In this document: positions 19,020 through 28,858 of the stretch, piece by piece
Numbering within the stretch: the first letter of the stretch is position 1
Layout of the letters: each line of letters opens with the position of its first letter
Program-made: the position numbers and the translations under genes
Origin: Candidatus Liberibacter americanus str. Sao Paulo
GTDB lineage: Bacteria > Pseudomonadota > Alphaproteobacteria > Rhizobiales > Rhizobiaceae
Direction: 5' to 3'
Assembly: GCF_000496595.1 (NCBI RefSeq)
Contig: NC_022793.1
Coordinates: forward strand, 310,001 to 374,000
DNA length: 64,000 nucleotides
The notes under the pieces: generated by a model
The model's input: the letters and a program-made list of their open reading frames with translations, nothing else
What the model was told of the DNA's origin: nothing
Database searches by the model: none

Positions 19020-20216
19020 CTATATTTTGAGATATGTTTTCTTATATTTTGCTGCTCTTAATATAAAATATGCGAATATTATTGAAGCAATAGATGCTGA
19101 TATAATGCCTAATTTTGCTTTTTCCTGTAAATCATTATATTGCGGGAAAGAGCATAAGGTCAGGAATAAGCTCATTGTAAAGCCTATTCCACATAGAGCC
19201 GATCCTCCATATATTAGATGCCAATTGGAGTTTTTAGGCATTATTCCTACTCCAATTTTCACTGCGATAAATGAAAATAAAAAAATACCCGCCTGCTTCC
19301 CAATGAACAGCCCCATCATTATCCCTAATACTACGGGATCAAAAATACTTATATTGGATATTATAGATATAGAAAATCCCGCATTGATAAAAATAAAAGT
19401 TGGCAGTATCAGAAGATTCACGAAATATTTTAGTATGTCTTCTAAAAAGTAAAATGATAATTTGTTTTTATCATTACAATTATTAGTTTGATAAGGTAAA
19501 ACAAGGGAAAATATAAACCCAAAAAATGTTGCATGAACCCCAGATTTAAACATAAAATGCCATAATATTGCTCCAAATAATACATATAATGTCAGGCTAA
19601 ATATTCTCAATCTATTAAATACAATAAGTAAAAATATTATGGCTATTGCAATGCTAAGGCAAGATACATCAATATTTTTAGTATAAAAAACTGCAGTAAT
19701 AATTACTGCGAAAAAATCATCTATAATTGCTAGTGCGGTAAAGAATAATTTGAGTGAAGGTGGAAAATTCGACCCAATTAGTGATAATATTCCGAGTGTG
19801 AATGCGATGTCTGTTGCTGTGGGGATAGCCCATCCTTTGATAGCAATTTCTGTGTTTCTATTAATAAATATATATATAAGAGCAGGCAAAATTATGCCTC
19901 CTATTGCTCCTAGTCCAGGTAAAGATCGTTTTTTCCAGCTTGATAATTCTCCTTCTACGAGTTCATGTTTTATTTCTAATCCAATCATTAAAAAATAAAA
20001 TGTCATAAATATGTCGTTAATCCAATATTTAACTGTCAAATCATTAATTTTGAATTGTAAAAAATTAAAATAATACTGGGAAGAAAACGATATATTTGCT
20101 ACCATCAGTGTTGTGATAGCTACAATGATCAATATGATTCCGGGGAGGGTATCTTTTTGCAGTATTTCTTTGGATTTTTTTAGTAGCAAATTTTTTTGAT
20201 TATAGAGGTGACTCAT
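19020..20216 (-). CDS. nhaA: Na+/H+ antiporter NhaA
   Basis: NhaA exports sodium in exchange for protons and helps pH and salt homeostasis. The 398-aa protein is strongly hydrophobic with about eleven to twelve helices and shows the family blocks 'FFLMIGLEIKHELVEGELSS' (about residues 75-94), 'WAIPTATDIAFTLGILSLIG' (helix with the ion-binding region, about 128-147), 'LKLFFTALAIIDDFFAVIIT' (IDD pair, about 155-174) and 'GIGFTMSLFL'. All key acidic residues appear present. Single gene, divergent from rpmF. Confidence 0.95.
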   Translation of the reverse strand: MSHLYNQKNLLLKKSKEILQKDTLPGIILIIVAITTLMVANISFSSQYYFNFLQFKINDLTVKYWINDIFMTFYFLMIGLEIKHELVEGELSSWKKRSLPGLGAIGGIILPALIYIFINRNTEIAIKGWAIPTATDIAFTLGILSLIGSNFPPSLKLFFTALAIIDDFFAVIITAVFYTKNIDVSCLSIAIAIIFLLIVFNRLRIFSLTLYVLFGAILWHFMFKSGVHATFFGFIFSLVLPYQTNNCNDKNKLSFYFLEDILKYFVNLLILPTFIFINAGFSISIISNISIFDPVVLGIMMGLFIGKQAGIFLFSFIAVKIGVGIMPKNSNWHLIYGGSALCGIGFTMSLFLTLCSFPQYNDLQEKAKLGIISASIASIIFAYFILRAAKYKKTYLKI

Positions 20217-20604
20217 TCACAATACTTAATATAGAAGTGATATTATTTAGAAAAATCAATCTATCAGCTTATAGGCTATAGAAAAGTTGACTGTTTTTCA
20301 ATATGATTACAAATACTATTATAGCATGATTAGTTATATATTGTAATAAATATGTAATATAAATCTTATGTTTATTTTTAAATTGCACAATTCGATTGCT
20401 TAATATAAAATTGCTATTTTATGCATATTGCAAATTTAGCAATAATGATTTTTTTATGAGGTTGTTTGATCGTTTATATTGCTATTCATTTTGGTAGTGT
20501 ATTAGATTAGATTGAAAATTGATTTGATAATATTTTGATGTATCTATAATGTTAGGTTTTTCAAAAATATCTTTAAATTGTGTAACGAATGTGGAGTATT
20601 TTAC
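20217..20604. other. Divergent intergenic region, nhaA / rpmF
   Basis: 388 bases that must hold the promoters of nhaA (leftward) and rpmF (rightward). No RNA gene or other protein was recognised. A frame continuous with rpmF opens at 20578 but its extra nine residues are not part of L32. Confidence 0.4.
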
Positions 20605-20787
20605 ATGGCTGTACCTAAACGAAAAACTAGTCCTTCCAAACGAGGCATGCGTCGGTCTGCAGATGCTATAACCCGTCCTTCATATGTGGAGGATAAAAAA
20701 TCAGGTGAGCTAAGGCGTCCTCATCATGTCGATATGAAGACAGGATATTATCGAGGACGTCAAGTATTTGTTATAAAAGAAGAATAA
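20605..20787 (+). CDS. rpmF: 50S ribosomal protein L32
   Basis: L32 is a small structural protein of the large ribosomal subunit. From ATG 20605 the product is 60 aa, [20 protein letters not shown] at its start, exactly the alphaproteobacterial L32 N-terminus, followed by '[20 protein letters not shown]'. This is the zinc-less L32 form typical of the group. In many rhizobia mtgA follows; here the next 640 bases hold no gene. Confidence 0.97.
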   Translation: MAVPKRKTSPSKRGMRRSADAITRPSYVEDKKSGELRRPHHVDMKTGYYRGRQVFVIKEE

Positions 20788-21423
20788 TATATTATTTTAT
20801 GTTTTAATATTAATGCTTTTATATTTAGTTCGCGTGTATTCCTAGGCTATAACAAAAAGGCGATGTCAATTAGTTTTGATCATACTATGAAATTTTCATT
20901 GCCTTATTTTGATTTTTTAAAATTATCGCCTGTCTAAATTTGCTGTGATTATTAAGCATTAAGGTAATAACAATTTTTTTGATGTAAAAATTATGCATAG
21001 AAGTTTTCTCTATATAAAGCTGTTTTCTAAGTATATATGATTTAGTAAATAGTTTTGCTAATCAGTGTGTTACTTTTATATGTTTGATCATTAAATAAAT
21101 TAGTAATGACGATTTTATTTCTTTTTGTATTCTATGTGATGTTTTATTCTATTATTTTTTGTGGTGCTATATTTATAATTTATATTGTAATATAATTAGT
21201 GCAGAATATTGTCTTATTTAGCTTTTGTTTCTTTTTAGTTTTTATATAATTTATTATATTCTCACCAATGAGAAGTGGTGTTGATTTAGATATATGTTAT
21301 TGTTCTGACACAGATACTTTTTATTCCCTATTATTTGATTATTATTATTGGATATTTTATATAATAGCTAGCTATTATTATTAATTGTTATTCTGACTAT
21401 ATCTTATTTAGGAGCTGGTAAGG
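20788..21423. other. Intergenic region between rpmF and ctaB
   Basis: 636 bases with no recognisable gene. It contains one imperfect hairpin (20857-20905, listed separately) and the ctaB ribosome site. In rhizobia with a cytochrome aa3 oxidase, cox genes sit upstream of ctaB; nothing of them is visible here. Confidence 0.4.
20857..20905 (+). terminator. Possible intrinsic terminator after rpmF
   Basis: AAGGCGATG (20857-20865) pairs with CATTGCCTT (20897-20905), nine base pairs including one G-U, and flanking A and T bases can extend the stem. The loop is about 31 bases, long for a terminator, and the stem is followed by ATTTTGATTTTTT. It lies 70 bases after the rpmF stop. It could also be a structured small RNA or chance pairing. 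Confidence 0.3.
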
Positions 21424-22353
21424 GTGTTTTTTGATTGGAGGAGGTTTATATCTTTTATTAGCCTTCTTAAGCTACGTGTTATGTCTTTGGCAGTATATAC
21501 TGCGCTTGTTGGTATTGTTTTGGCGCCAGGACATATTAGTTTATTAAATGGTATTATTAGTATTATAGCTATAGCAATAGGCGCTGGAGCATCTGGCGCT
21601 TTGAATATGTTTTACGACGCTGATATAGATCATGTTATGCAGCGTACATCATCTCGTCCTATTCCTATGGGTAAAGTTTTTAAGGGGGAAGCTCTGATAT
21701 TTGGAGTTGCCTTAGCAATTTTTTCTGTCATGATTATGGGATTTGCAATTAATTGGGTTGCTGCAAAATTAATATTTCTATCTATCTTTGTTTATATTGT
21801 GATTTATACAATATATTTAAAGCGTCTTACTCCACAAAATATAGTAATAGGAGGTATAGCTGGAGCTATTCCACCGATGATAGGATGGTCTTCTGTAACT
21901 GGTAGTATATCTCTAGAACCCTTTATTATGTTTTTAATCATTTTTTTTTGGACGCCGCCACATTTTTGGTCATTAGCATTGCTATGTAAGGATGATTATG
22001 CTGCAGCGAATATTCCAATGTTGCCAAACGTAAAAACAGATAAGATGACTAAAATATATATTCTTATATATACGATTTTAACTGCTATTTTCGGATTATT
22101 TCCAACAGTTCTTGGTTTTGCAAGTATTATATACGGTATTATTGCATTTTTTTTAGGTAGTAATTTTATTTTATATGCATTACGTACAGCTTTTTTTTGC
22201 AAAGAAGATCAAAGTACAGGATTTATAAAAAAGCTATTCTTATTTTCAATAGTATACCTATTCTCGTTATTTTCTGTTTTGATGTTTGATTGTGTTATAG
22301 ATGTAAAATCATTAGAAAAATACATTTTTTCATACTATTCTTTTGTATTATGA
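21424..22353 (+). CDS. ctaB: Protoheme IX farnesyltransferase (heme O synthase)
   Basis: CtaB/CyoE attaches a farnesyl group to heme b to make heme O, needed by heme-copper terminal oxidases. The 309-aa protein is a UbiA-family membrane prenyltransferase with the Asp-rich motif NMFYDADIDHVMQRTSSRP (about residues 61-79), a second loop 'KDDYAAANIPMLPNVK', and 'FWTPPHFWSLALL'. It starts with GTG at 21424, supported by AGGAG nine bases upstream. No cox or cyo gene is adjacent, so its oxidase must be encoded elsewhere. Confidence 0.94.
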   Translation: MFFDWRRFISFISLLKLRVMSLAVYTALVGIVLAPGHISLLNGIISIIAIAIGAGASGALNMFYDADIDHVMQRTSSRPIPMGKVFKGEALIFGVALAIFSVMIMGFAINWVAAKLIFLSIFVYIVIYTIYLKRLTPQNIVIGGIAGAIPPMIGWSSVTGSISLEPFIMFLIIFFWTPPHFWSLALLCKDDYAAANIPMLPNVKTDKMTKIYILIYTILTAIFGLFPTVLGFASIIYGIIAFFLGSNFILYALRTAFFCKEDQSTGFIKKLFLFSIVYLFSLFSVLMFDCVIDVKSLEKYIFSYYSFVL

Positions 22354-22605
22354 TATCAAAGATAAATACTATGAGTTATCTTTTTTATCTTATATTTTTG
22401 CTATAACGTATTATTTTTTAATTATTATAGCAAACAAAAGTGCTGTATTTAACTAGATCCAAAGTTGAAGAATAAACATTATCAAATATTAAATATAATA
22501 TAAATCATCAACTTTTATAAATTTTTGTTGTAATTTTAATATATTATTTTTATGGATATTAAAGAAAACTATGTGTGTTTTTTATACATAGTATAAATTT
22601 ATAAA

Positions 22606-23226
22606 TTATACTTCTTTTATTTTGCGCCAAGCAATAAGCTCTGCAATTGATATAATTTTTAATCCATATTTTTTTGCAAAGTTGATAACTTGTTCACCTT
22701 TTTTTATAGTGCCATTATCATTAACAAGTTCACAGATTGTCGCTACTGGAGGTAATCCTGCCATTCTACATAAGTCGACAGCTGCTTCTGTGTGTCCAGG
22801 ACGATTTATTATTCCGCCACTTTGAGATATCAGTGGGAATATATGCCCTGGTCGTAAAAAATCGCAAGAAGAGCTTTGCGGATCAGCTATTTTTTTTATA
22901 GTATGTGTTCTATCGGCAGCAGATATGCCTGTTGTAATTCCGCTTTTTGAATCAACAGATACGGTAAATGCAGTTTTATGAACTGATTCATTTTCTGATA
23001 CCATCGGATTGAAGCCAAGTTTAATTGCGTTTTGAGAAGGCATAGGAACACAAACAATGCCACAGGTATGGCGAATAATGAATGCCATTTTTTCAGGAGT
23101 GCAGTGTGTTGCAGCAAGTACTAAATCTGCTTCGTCTTCACGATCCTTTTCATCAGTTACTATGATAATATCGCCTTTTTGAAAACAATTTATTATATCT
23201 GAGATATATTGCTCATTAAGTATCAT
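22606..23226 (-). CDS. ribB: 3,4-dihydroxy-2-butanone 4-phosphate synthase
   Basis: RibB makes the four-carbon precursor of riboflavin from ribulose 5-phosphate. The 206-aa protein consists of the DHBP synthase domain alone, without a fused GTP cyclohydrolase II. It shows the acidic metal/substrate loop [12 protein letters not shown] (about residues 25-36), '[17 protein letters not shown]', 'RPGHIFPL' (about 127) and '[15 protein letters not shown]' (about 143). Its start overlaps the end of aroC by 11 bases, so the two are co-transcribed. Confidence 0.95.
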   Translation of the reverse strand: MILNEQYISDIINCFQKGDIIIVTDEKDREDEADLVLAATHCTPEKMAFIIRHTCGIVCVPMPSQNAIKLGFNPMVSENESVHKTAFTVSVDSKSGITTGISAADRTHTIKKIADPQSSSCDFLRPGHIFPLISQSGGIINRPGHTEAAVDLCRMAGLPPVATICELVNDNGTIKKGEQVINFAKKYGLKIISIAELIAWRKIKEV

Positions 23227-24334
23227 CTTTTATCCCATATCTTTTTTTTCCTGTTTGTCCTCTATCTCTCAGATAGTGATCTGCTAGAATGCATGCTATC
23301 ATAGATTCTCCTATTGGTACAGCTCGTATACCTACACAGGGATCATGTCTACCTTTAGTTTTTATTGAGACGTTATTTCCATTTTCGTCAACGGAATTTT
23401 GTGTTATAGGAATTGAAGAAGTTGGTTTAACTACAAATCTTGCAATTATTGGCTGTCCTGTCGATATTCCTCCTAAAATTCCGCCAGAATGGTTTGATAG
23501 GAAAGATGGGTATTTTTTTTCATTGATTATCATACAATCAACATTTGATTCACCTTTCATATCTACAGATTGAAATCCTTCTCCTATTTCTACTCCTTTT
23601 ACAGCATTAATAGACATTAATAATCCTGCTATATCTTGATCTAATTTACCGTAAATAGGAGCTCCTAATCCTGCTGGTACGTTTTCAGCAACTACTTCAA
23701 TTATGGCTCCAGCTGATGATTTTTCTTTTCTTATTGAGCCTAGGTATTCTTCCCATATAGGAATAATCTTTTTGTCTGGAGAAAAGAAGAGGTTATTATC
23801 TACTTCATCCCAATTCCAATTATTACGATTAATTTTATGTGGTCCAATTTGTATTAATGCTGCACGTATAGAAATTCCAGGTATAATTTTACGTGCTATA
23901 GCGCCAGCTGCAACTCGTGCCACTGTTTCCCTTGCTGAAGATCTTCCTCCTCCTCTATGATCACGAATTCCATATTTGATTTTATAGCTATAATCTGCAT
24001 GTCCTGGTCGGTATTTAGTTGATATGTCTTGATAGTCATTGGGACGATGATCAATGTTATTAACAATGATTGTAATTGGAGTTCCGGTAGTGACTAGAAG
24101 TTTTTGCTCATTTTTTTCAATTACTCCAGATAATATTTTTACGGTATCAGGTTCATTTCTTTGCGAAACAAATTGAGACGATCCAGGTTTTCGTTTATTT
24201 AAAAAATATTGTATATCATCAAGAAGAAAATTAATATTGGGAGGGCATCCATCTATAGTACATCCTATAGATTCACCGTGACTTTCTCCCCAAGTTGTAA
24301 CTCGGAAAAGATGCCCAAATGTGTTATATGACAA
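23216..24334 (-). CDS. aroC: Chorismate synthase
   Basis: AroC makes chorismate, the branch point for aromatic amino acids, folate and quinones, using reduced FMN. The 372-aa protein begins [20 protein letters not shown] (signature with the catalytic His), and has '[20 protein letters not shown]', '[18 protein letters not shown]' and the C-terminal '[17 protein letters not shown]'. The start codon is TTG at 24334, preceded by AGGAG with seven bases of spacing. ribB follows with an overlap. Confidence 0.96.
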   Translation of the reverse strand: MSYNTFGHLFRVTTWGESHGESIGCTIDGCPPNINFLLDDIQYFLNKRKPGSSQFVSQRNEPDTVKILSGVIEKNEQKLLVTTGTPITIIVNNIDHRPNDYQDISTKYRPGHADYSYKIKYGIRDHRGGGRSSARETVARVAAGAIARKIIPGISIRAALIQIGPHKINRNNWNWDEVDNNLFFSPDKKIIPIWEEYLGSIRKEKSSAGAIIEVVAENVPAGLGAPIYGKLDQDIAGLLMSINAVKGVEIGEGFQSVDMKGESNVDCMIINEKKYPSFLSNHSGGILGGISTGQPIIARFVVKPTSSIPITQNSVDENGNNVSIKTKGRHDPCVGIRAVPIGESMIACILADHYLRDRGQTGKKRYGIKDDT

Positions 24335-24476
24335 TATTTTCTCCTAGTGTTATTCTTAATATTATCTTAATTTTAAATTTATTTATATGCCTAATAATTT
24401 AATACAAACAACTAATTTGTTAATATATTAAATTATAATAAGACAATAATTTTTTGATAAGTTTTATAAAAATATT

Positions 24477-24926
24477 TTAGCGTTTTTCTTTAAAAAAATT
24501 TTGAATAATTTGTTTGCTACGAATCTCGTTTATTCCAGAATATACTTCTGGTTTATGATGGCATGTTGCCAGTTTATAAAATTGTGAACCATGTTCTACC
24601 CCTCCACCCTTAGGATTAGGCGATCCATAATAAAGTCTACGGATACGTGCAAAAGATATTGCAGCTGCACACATCGTACATGGTTCTAATGTTACGTATA
24701 TGTCTACTCCTGGCAATATTTCTTTAGACAATAATTCGCAACTCATGCGAATTACTAATATTTCTGCATGTGCCGTGATATCTTTTAACTCTCGTATTCT
24801 ATTTCCTGCACGGGCAATAATTTTATTGTTCAGAACGGCGACTGCTCCAACAGGTATTTCTTCTTTTGAAGCAGCATTTAGAGCTTCTTCAATAGCAATG
24901 GACATAAAGTTTATTTTTTGAGTCAT
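24477..24926 (-). CDS. tadA: tRNA-specific adenosine deaminase TadA
   Basis: TadA converts the wobble adenosine of tRNA-Arg(ACG) to inosine; it is essential in most bacteria. The 149-aa cytidine-deaminase-fold protein has the zinc and catalytic motifs HAE (residues 53-55) and PCTMC (82-86), and 'PNPKGGGVEHG' in the substrate region. Length is normal. It is divergent from rluB, the arrangement also seen in rhizobia. Confidence 0.95.
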   Translation of the reverse strand: MTQKINFMSIAIEEALNAASKEEIPVGAVAVLNNKIIARAGNRIRELKDITAHAEILVIRMSCELLSKEILPGVDIYVTLEPCTMCAAAISFARIRRLYYGSPNPKGGGVEHGSQFYKLATCHHKPEVYSGINEIRSKQIIQNFFKEKR

Positions 24927-25055
24927 AATTGCTTCAGATCAATAGCGATTAAGTAAAAAATGCATTATAATACATAATAATGTAAAAGTATGCTAATTCT
25001 ATCTTAAAATTATTAGCAAGCATATATTTAAAATTATTCATAGGAGATTTAATAC

Positions 25056-26225
25056 TTGAAAAATATTCAAGACGTACAAAAAAAGATTCCATCTGAAAGA
25101 GTTTCAAAAGTTATTGCACGTGCTGGTGTTGCTTCTAGGCGTGAAGTAGAACGAATGATTGACAAAAAAAGAGTAAAAGTAAATGGAGTTTATTTGGAAA
25201 GATCTGCAGTAAATGTTACGGCTAATGATTATATAGAAGTTGATGATAAGCCTCTGCGGGCAGCAGAGAGGACGCGTTTATGGCTTTACTATAAACCCAT
25301 AGGATTGGTTACGACTCATTTTGATCCTGCAGGTCGTAATATTGTATTTGATAATTTGCCTTCTAATATGCCACGTGTTGTTTCTATTGGCCGCCTAGAT
25401 ATAAATACAGAAGGGCTTCTGCTTCTGACTAATGATGGCGGATTATCTCGTGTTCTTGAATTGCCTACTACACAATGGTTGCGTGTCTATCGTGTGCGTG
25501 CTTATGGGAAAATAGATCAATCTAAGTTTGATGAATTAAAAGAAGGAATAGTAATAAATGGAGTTTGCTATAGAGGCATAAACGTTACTATTGATTCTCA
25601 AAAGGGATCCAATATTTGGTGCACAGTTGGTTTACGTGAAGGTAAAAATAGGGAAATTAAAAATGTTTTTGAGTATTTGCATTTGAAAGTAAACCGTTTG
25701 ATTCGTATTTCTTATGGTCCATTTCAGTTAGGAGAATTATCGGATGGAGATATAAGAGAAGTTTCTAGTAAAGTATTGATTGAACAACTAGGATCTAAGC
25801 TTGCAAACGAAGCTAGAGTAAATTTTGATGCGCCTATTTATAATTTTGAGCCCTTAATTATTAAAAATGATGATAAGCTTGTAGAGACTGTAGATAAAAC
25901 TATCAATATTTCAAAAAAATTAAAAAATAATAATAAAAATGATCAATTTAATAAGAAAACTAAAGTTAATTCTTTAATTAAGCGTAGGAATCGTTCTTCA
26001 AATGTATGGATGTCTCCAGGTATTCATGCACCAATTCCATGCGATAGAAAGTTAGATGATAATGGTTTGTTTAAAGATTCTGTAAAATGCAAATCTAATC
26101 GTAGAACAAGTAGAAAAGCATTTCGTAATAAGAATAGATCATCTATTCTAGATAAATTTTCTACTGTAAAGAAAAATCGTTATCTTCCATCTGCAAATAA
26201 GCCTTTAAATAGTAAAAGTTATTAA
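25056..26225 (+). CDS. rluB: Ribosomal large-subunit pseudouridine synthase RluB family
   Basis: RluB-type enzymes convert a uridine of 23S rRNA (around position 2605) to pseudouridine. The 389-aa protein has an N-terminal S4 RNA-binding domain (about 14-60), then the catalytic domain with GRLDINTEGLLLLTNDG (about 112-128, catalytic Asp 115) and 'LREGKNREIKNVFEYL'. From about residue 270 there is a long Lys/Asn/Arg-rich low-complexity tail, probably disordered and typical of rhizobial RluB. Translation starts at TTG 25056 with TAGGAG ten bases upstream. rsmD follows one base after the stop. Confidence 0.92.
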   Translation: MKNIQDVQKKIPSERVSKVIARAGVASRREVERMIDKKRVKVNGVYLERSAVNVTANDYIEVDDKPLRAAERTRLWLYYKPIGLVTTHFDPAGRNIVFDNLPSNMPRVVSIGRLDINTEGLLLLTNDGGLSRVLELPTTQWLRVYRVRAYGKIDQSKFDELKEGIVINGVCYRGINVTIDSQKGSNIWCTVGLREGKNREIKNVFEYLHLKVNRLIRISYGPFQLGELSDGDIREVSSKVLIEQLGSKLANEARVNFDAPIYNFEPLIIKNDDKLVETVDKTINISKKLKNNNKNDQFNKKTKVNSLIKRRNRSSNVWMSPGIHAPIPCDRKLDDNGLFKDSVKCKSNRRTSRKAFRNKNRSSILDKFSTVKKNRYLPSANKPLNSKSY

Positions 26226-26226
26226 A

Positions 26227-26787
26227 ATGCAGATCGTTGGCGGAAAATTTCGAGGACGTTTGCTACATAGTCCTAATAATAGGTCTATTCGTCCTACCAA
26301 TAGCCGGACAAAAAAAGCCATTTTTGATATTCTTATTCATGTTTATCCTGAAATATTAAATGATGGTCGTGTATTAGATATGTTCGCGGGTACAGGTTCA
26401 ATTGGATTTGAAGCTTTATCTAGAGGATGTCGACATGTCTTATTTATTGATAATAATATTGATAGTATTAGGTTAATTCGTAGGAATGCTGAGTTATTGG
26501 GAGTAGAAAGTAATTGTGATATTTTTTGTATAAATATTTTAAATTTGGGCAAAATTGGAAATATAAAGCCTTTTAGATTTTTATATTTAGATCCTCCATA
26601 TGGAAAAGGATTAGCTCAAAAAGCATTAAATATTGTATATAACGGTGGATGGTTAGAGTATAACGCTTTGGTTATTGTAGAAGATTATATAGGAAGTAAT
26701 ATATCCTTTAGAGATGATTTTAAACTTTTGCAAAATCGAAGATATGGCGACAGTCAAGTTTATTTTTTCTGTTATAATCCTACGTGA
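26227..26787 (+). CDS. rsmD: 16S rRNA (guanine966-N2)-methyltransferase RsmD
   Basis: RsmD methylates G966 of 16S rRNA. The 186-aa Rossmann-fold protein starts MQIVGGKFRGRLLHSPN, has 'IRPTNSRTKKAIFDIL' (about 21-36), the SAM-binding 'LDMFAGTGSIGFEALSRG' (about 50-67) and the catalytic DPPY (122-125). It sits one base after rluB in an rRNA-modification operon. Confidence 0.95.
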   Translation: MQIVGGKFRGRLLHSPNNRSIRPTNSRTKKAIFDILIHVYPEILNDGRVLDMFAGTGSIGFEALSRGCRHVLFIDNNIDSIRLIRRNAELLGVESNCDIFCINILNLGKIGNIKPFRFLYLDPPYGKGLAQKALNIVYNGGWLEYNALVIVEDYIGSNISFRDDFKLLQNRRYGDSQVYFFCYNPT

Positions 26788-27317
26788 TATATTAGAATTT
26801 TTTTAAAAATAATTAAATAAAAATATATTACTTATCTTTAGCTTTAACTAAATAGTTATGAAATAAGAAGTTAGCATATTTATATAACTAAATATTTTTT
26901 TGAAGTATATTATGTTGATGATATATCCATATTTAATGTTTCTGATAATATCAAATTTATAGTATTTTTTTATCACTTTATGCTATTTTATAGTTTTATT
27001 GATAATTTATTATTTATTTTAATTTATATTTTTCTTTGTGATAATAATTTGATTTAGTGATAATTAATTTGAATTTACAAGTGATTTAATATTATTTTTA
27101 AATGTAATTATCTCTTTTCCTGCTTATGTCATAAATCTGATTTTGTTATGCATTTTTTTGGTATATTCGTTACATAAATAGTATTTAATTTTTGATTTGA
27201 ATTTAATTTTTTTTATGTATTATATCGGGTAAGTTATTCCCGTGCTATTCCATCCAATCTTTGACTTGTCGGGACTATTATAAACGTTAATGAAAAATGT
27301 TTTGTGGATATGGATTT
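26788..27317. other. Intergenic region between rsmD and the inositol-phosphatase family gene
   Basis: About 530 bases of A/T-rich sequence with stops in all frames. A short less AT-rich patch near 27225-27275 has no recognisable frame. It should contain the promoter for the following gene. Confidence 0.4.
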
Positions 27318-28094
27318 ATGTACAATTGGAATGATGATCTTGATATAGTGAGATTAGCTGTTAAGAATGCTGGTTCTATAGCAATGCGTTATTTCCTTCG
27401 ATCTCCTAATATCTGTTGGAAGAATGGAGGATCTTCTCCAGTTAGTGATGCTGATATTGCAGTTAATGCTTATCTTGAGTCTTTCTTAAGGCCTTTGCGT
27501 CCGTCATATGGTTGGCTTTCTGAGGAAATGGATGATGACTTTGATCGATTGAATTTTAAAACAATTTTTATAGTCGATCCTATTGATGGGACTAGAGGAT
27601 TTATTCAGGGTAAGAAAGAATGGTGTATAAGTGTTGCAATAGTACATAATGGTCGTCCTGTTATTGGTGTTATATACGCATCAGCTTTAGAAAAGGAATT
27701 CGTTGTTTCTATTGGCAATCAATCAACTTGCAATGAGGAAAAAATTTCTATTGCTTTGCCTGAAGAAAAAAAATGTTTAATGATTATGGCTAACGATGTT
27801 TTCCTGCAGGGATTGGATACAGTTAGTTTTAAAAAAATTCCTTTTATATCATCTTTGTGTTTAAGATTATGTATGGTGGCGAGTGGTATGATAGATATTT
27901 TAATTGTAAATCAAAACGCAAATGACTGGGATCTTGCCGCTGCTGATTTGTTGATTGAAGGTGCTGGTGGAATATTAGTTGGCATAGATGGTAAGTCATT
28001 GACTTATAATCGTTCTCAAGTAAGTCATGGGGTTTTATTTGCTTCTTCTAAATATAACTTTAAAAAATTTAAAAATTATTTATCAAGTATATAA
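27318..28094 (+). CDS. Inositol monophosphatase family protein (CysQ-like)
   Basis: A Mg2+-dependent sugar or nucleotide phosphatase of the IMPase/CysQ superfamily. Metal-binding motifs are visible: 'GWLSEEMDDD' (E of motif 1), DPIDGTRGFIQG (the classic DPxDGT, about residues 88-99 of this start) and 'NDWDLAAADLLIEGAGG' (WDxAA). Position next to the DUF4170 gene is as for the rhizobial 3'(2'),5'-bisphosphate nucleotidase-like gene; exact substrate unknown. The frame also has an ATG at 27297, seven codons upstream; neither start has a good ribosome site. Confidence 0.88.
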   Translation: MYNWNDDLDIVRLAVKNAGSIAMRYFLRSPNICWKNGGSSPVSDADIAVNAYLESFLRPLRPSYGWLSEEMDDDFDRLNFKTIFIVDPIDGTRGFIQGKKEWCISVAIVHNGRPVIGVIYASALEKEFVVSIGNQSTCNEEKISIALPEEKKCLMIMANDVFLQGLDTVSFKKIPFISSLCLRLCMVASGMIDILIVNQNANDWDLAAADLLIEGAGGILVGIDGKSLTYNRSQVSHGVLFASSKYNFKKFKNYLSSI

Positions 28095-28158
28095 TAGTAA
28101 TTATTCAGATATAATTTAATTAATTAAGATAAATATTATTGATGGAAAGGTATGGGTT

Positions 28159-28386
28159 ATGAATAAATCTAATAATGAAAAACAAGTACTATATCTTGTT
28201 TTTGGAGGGGAATTAGAGGAAATTTCAAAAAAAGTAATTCGTAATCCTGATGATATAGATTTGGTTGGTATATTCTCCAGCCGTGATAAAGCTTATGATG
28301 CTTGGAAGGCTAAGTCTCAGCAGATGGTTGATAATGCGTTGATGCGATATTTCATAATAGATATTCCACTTTCATTTCAGGATTAG
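28159..28386 (+). CDS. DUF4170 domain protein
   Basis: A 75-aa protein of unknown function, recognised as the small rhizobial DUF4170 family by 'VLYLVFGGELEEISKKVI', 'DLVGIFSSRDKAYDAWKAKS' and 'VDNALMRYFIIDI'. AAAGG lies about 10 bases before the ATG. In rhizobia it follows the inositol-phosphatase family gene and precedes waaA (Kdo transferase) and lpxK; here both of those are missing and the next gene is the DUF2093 gene on the other strand. Confidence 0.85.
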   Translation: MNKSNNEKQVLYLVFGGELEEISKKVIRNPDDIDLVGIFSSRDKAYDAWKAKSQQMVDNALMRYFIIDIPLSFQD

Positions 28387-28602
28387 ATTTAAAAGCTATG
28401 AGATATTTTTTATTTTATATCATCATATACAATTTGCAAAACATCATAAAAAATAATAGAACTATATCTTAAGTTATTTCATTTTAAATTATAATTATTT
28501 TGGTTGAGATATATTTCAAAAAAGACCTAATTTTGTTTTATGTAGATATAATTTATGCGTAATATTTTTTAGAAATAAAAGATGCTTTCTGCTTACTTAA
28601 TA

Positions 28603-28812
28603 TTATTTTCGCATTTTTTCTGCTTTTAAAGACATTTCTGCATTAGCATAGGCTTCTCTCCTATCTACACTCCAGTAATATAATCTATCTAAGGGTATAC
28701 GTTCACCTGATATGGCGCATATAACATATGATCCAGGAAGTATTATTTCAAACTCTCCATCCTTATAATTGAGAACAGCTTTATCCATATTTTCATTAGT
28801 TTTATCGTGCAT
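28603..28812 (-). CDS. DUF2093 domain protein
   Basis: A 69-aa protein of unknown function belonging to the alphaproteobacterial DUF2093 family, with the central 'LNYKDGEFEIILPGSYVICA' and 'ISGERIPLDRLYYWSVDRRE' blocks. It lies 46 bases downstream of the mutL ATG end on the same strand, its usual place in rhizobia (between mutL and lpxK). No function should be inferred from the context alone. Confidence 0.85.
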   Translation of the reverse strand: MHDKTNENMDKAVLNYKDGEFEIILPGSYVICAISGERIPLDRLYYWSVDRREAYANAEMSLKAEKMRK

Positions 28813-28858
28813 ATTAATAAATTTCTTTCTAGTTTATAAATGTTATATGATTTTTATT

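Noticed and set aside
27224..27290. Less AT-rich patch that looked like a possible tRNA
   Set aside because: It cannot be folded into a cloverleaf and has no TpsiC-like GTTCRA sequence.
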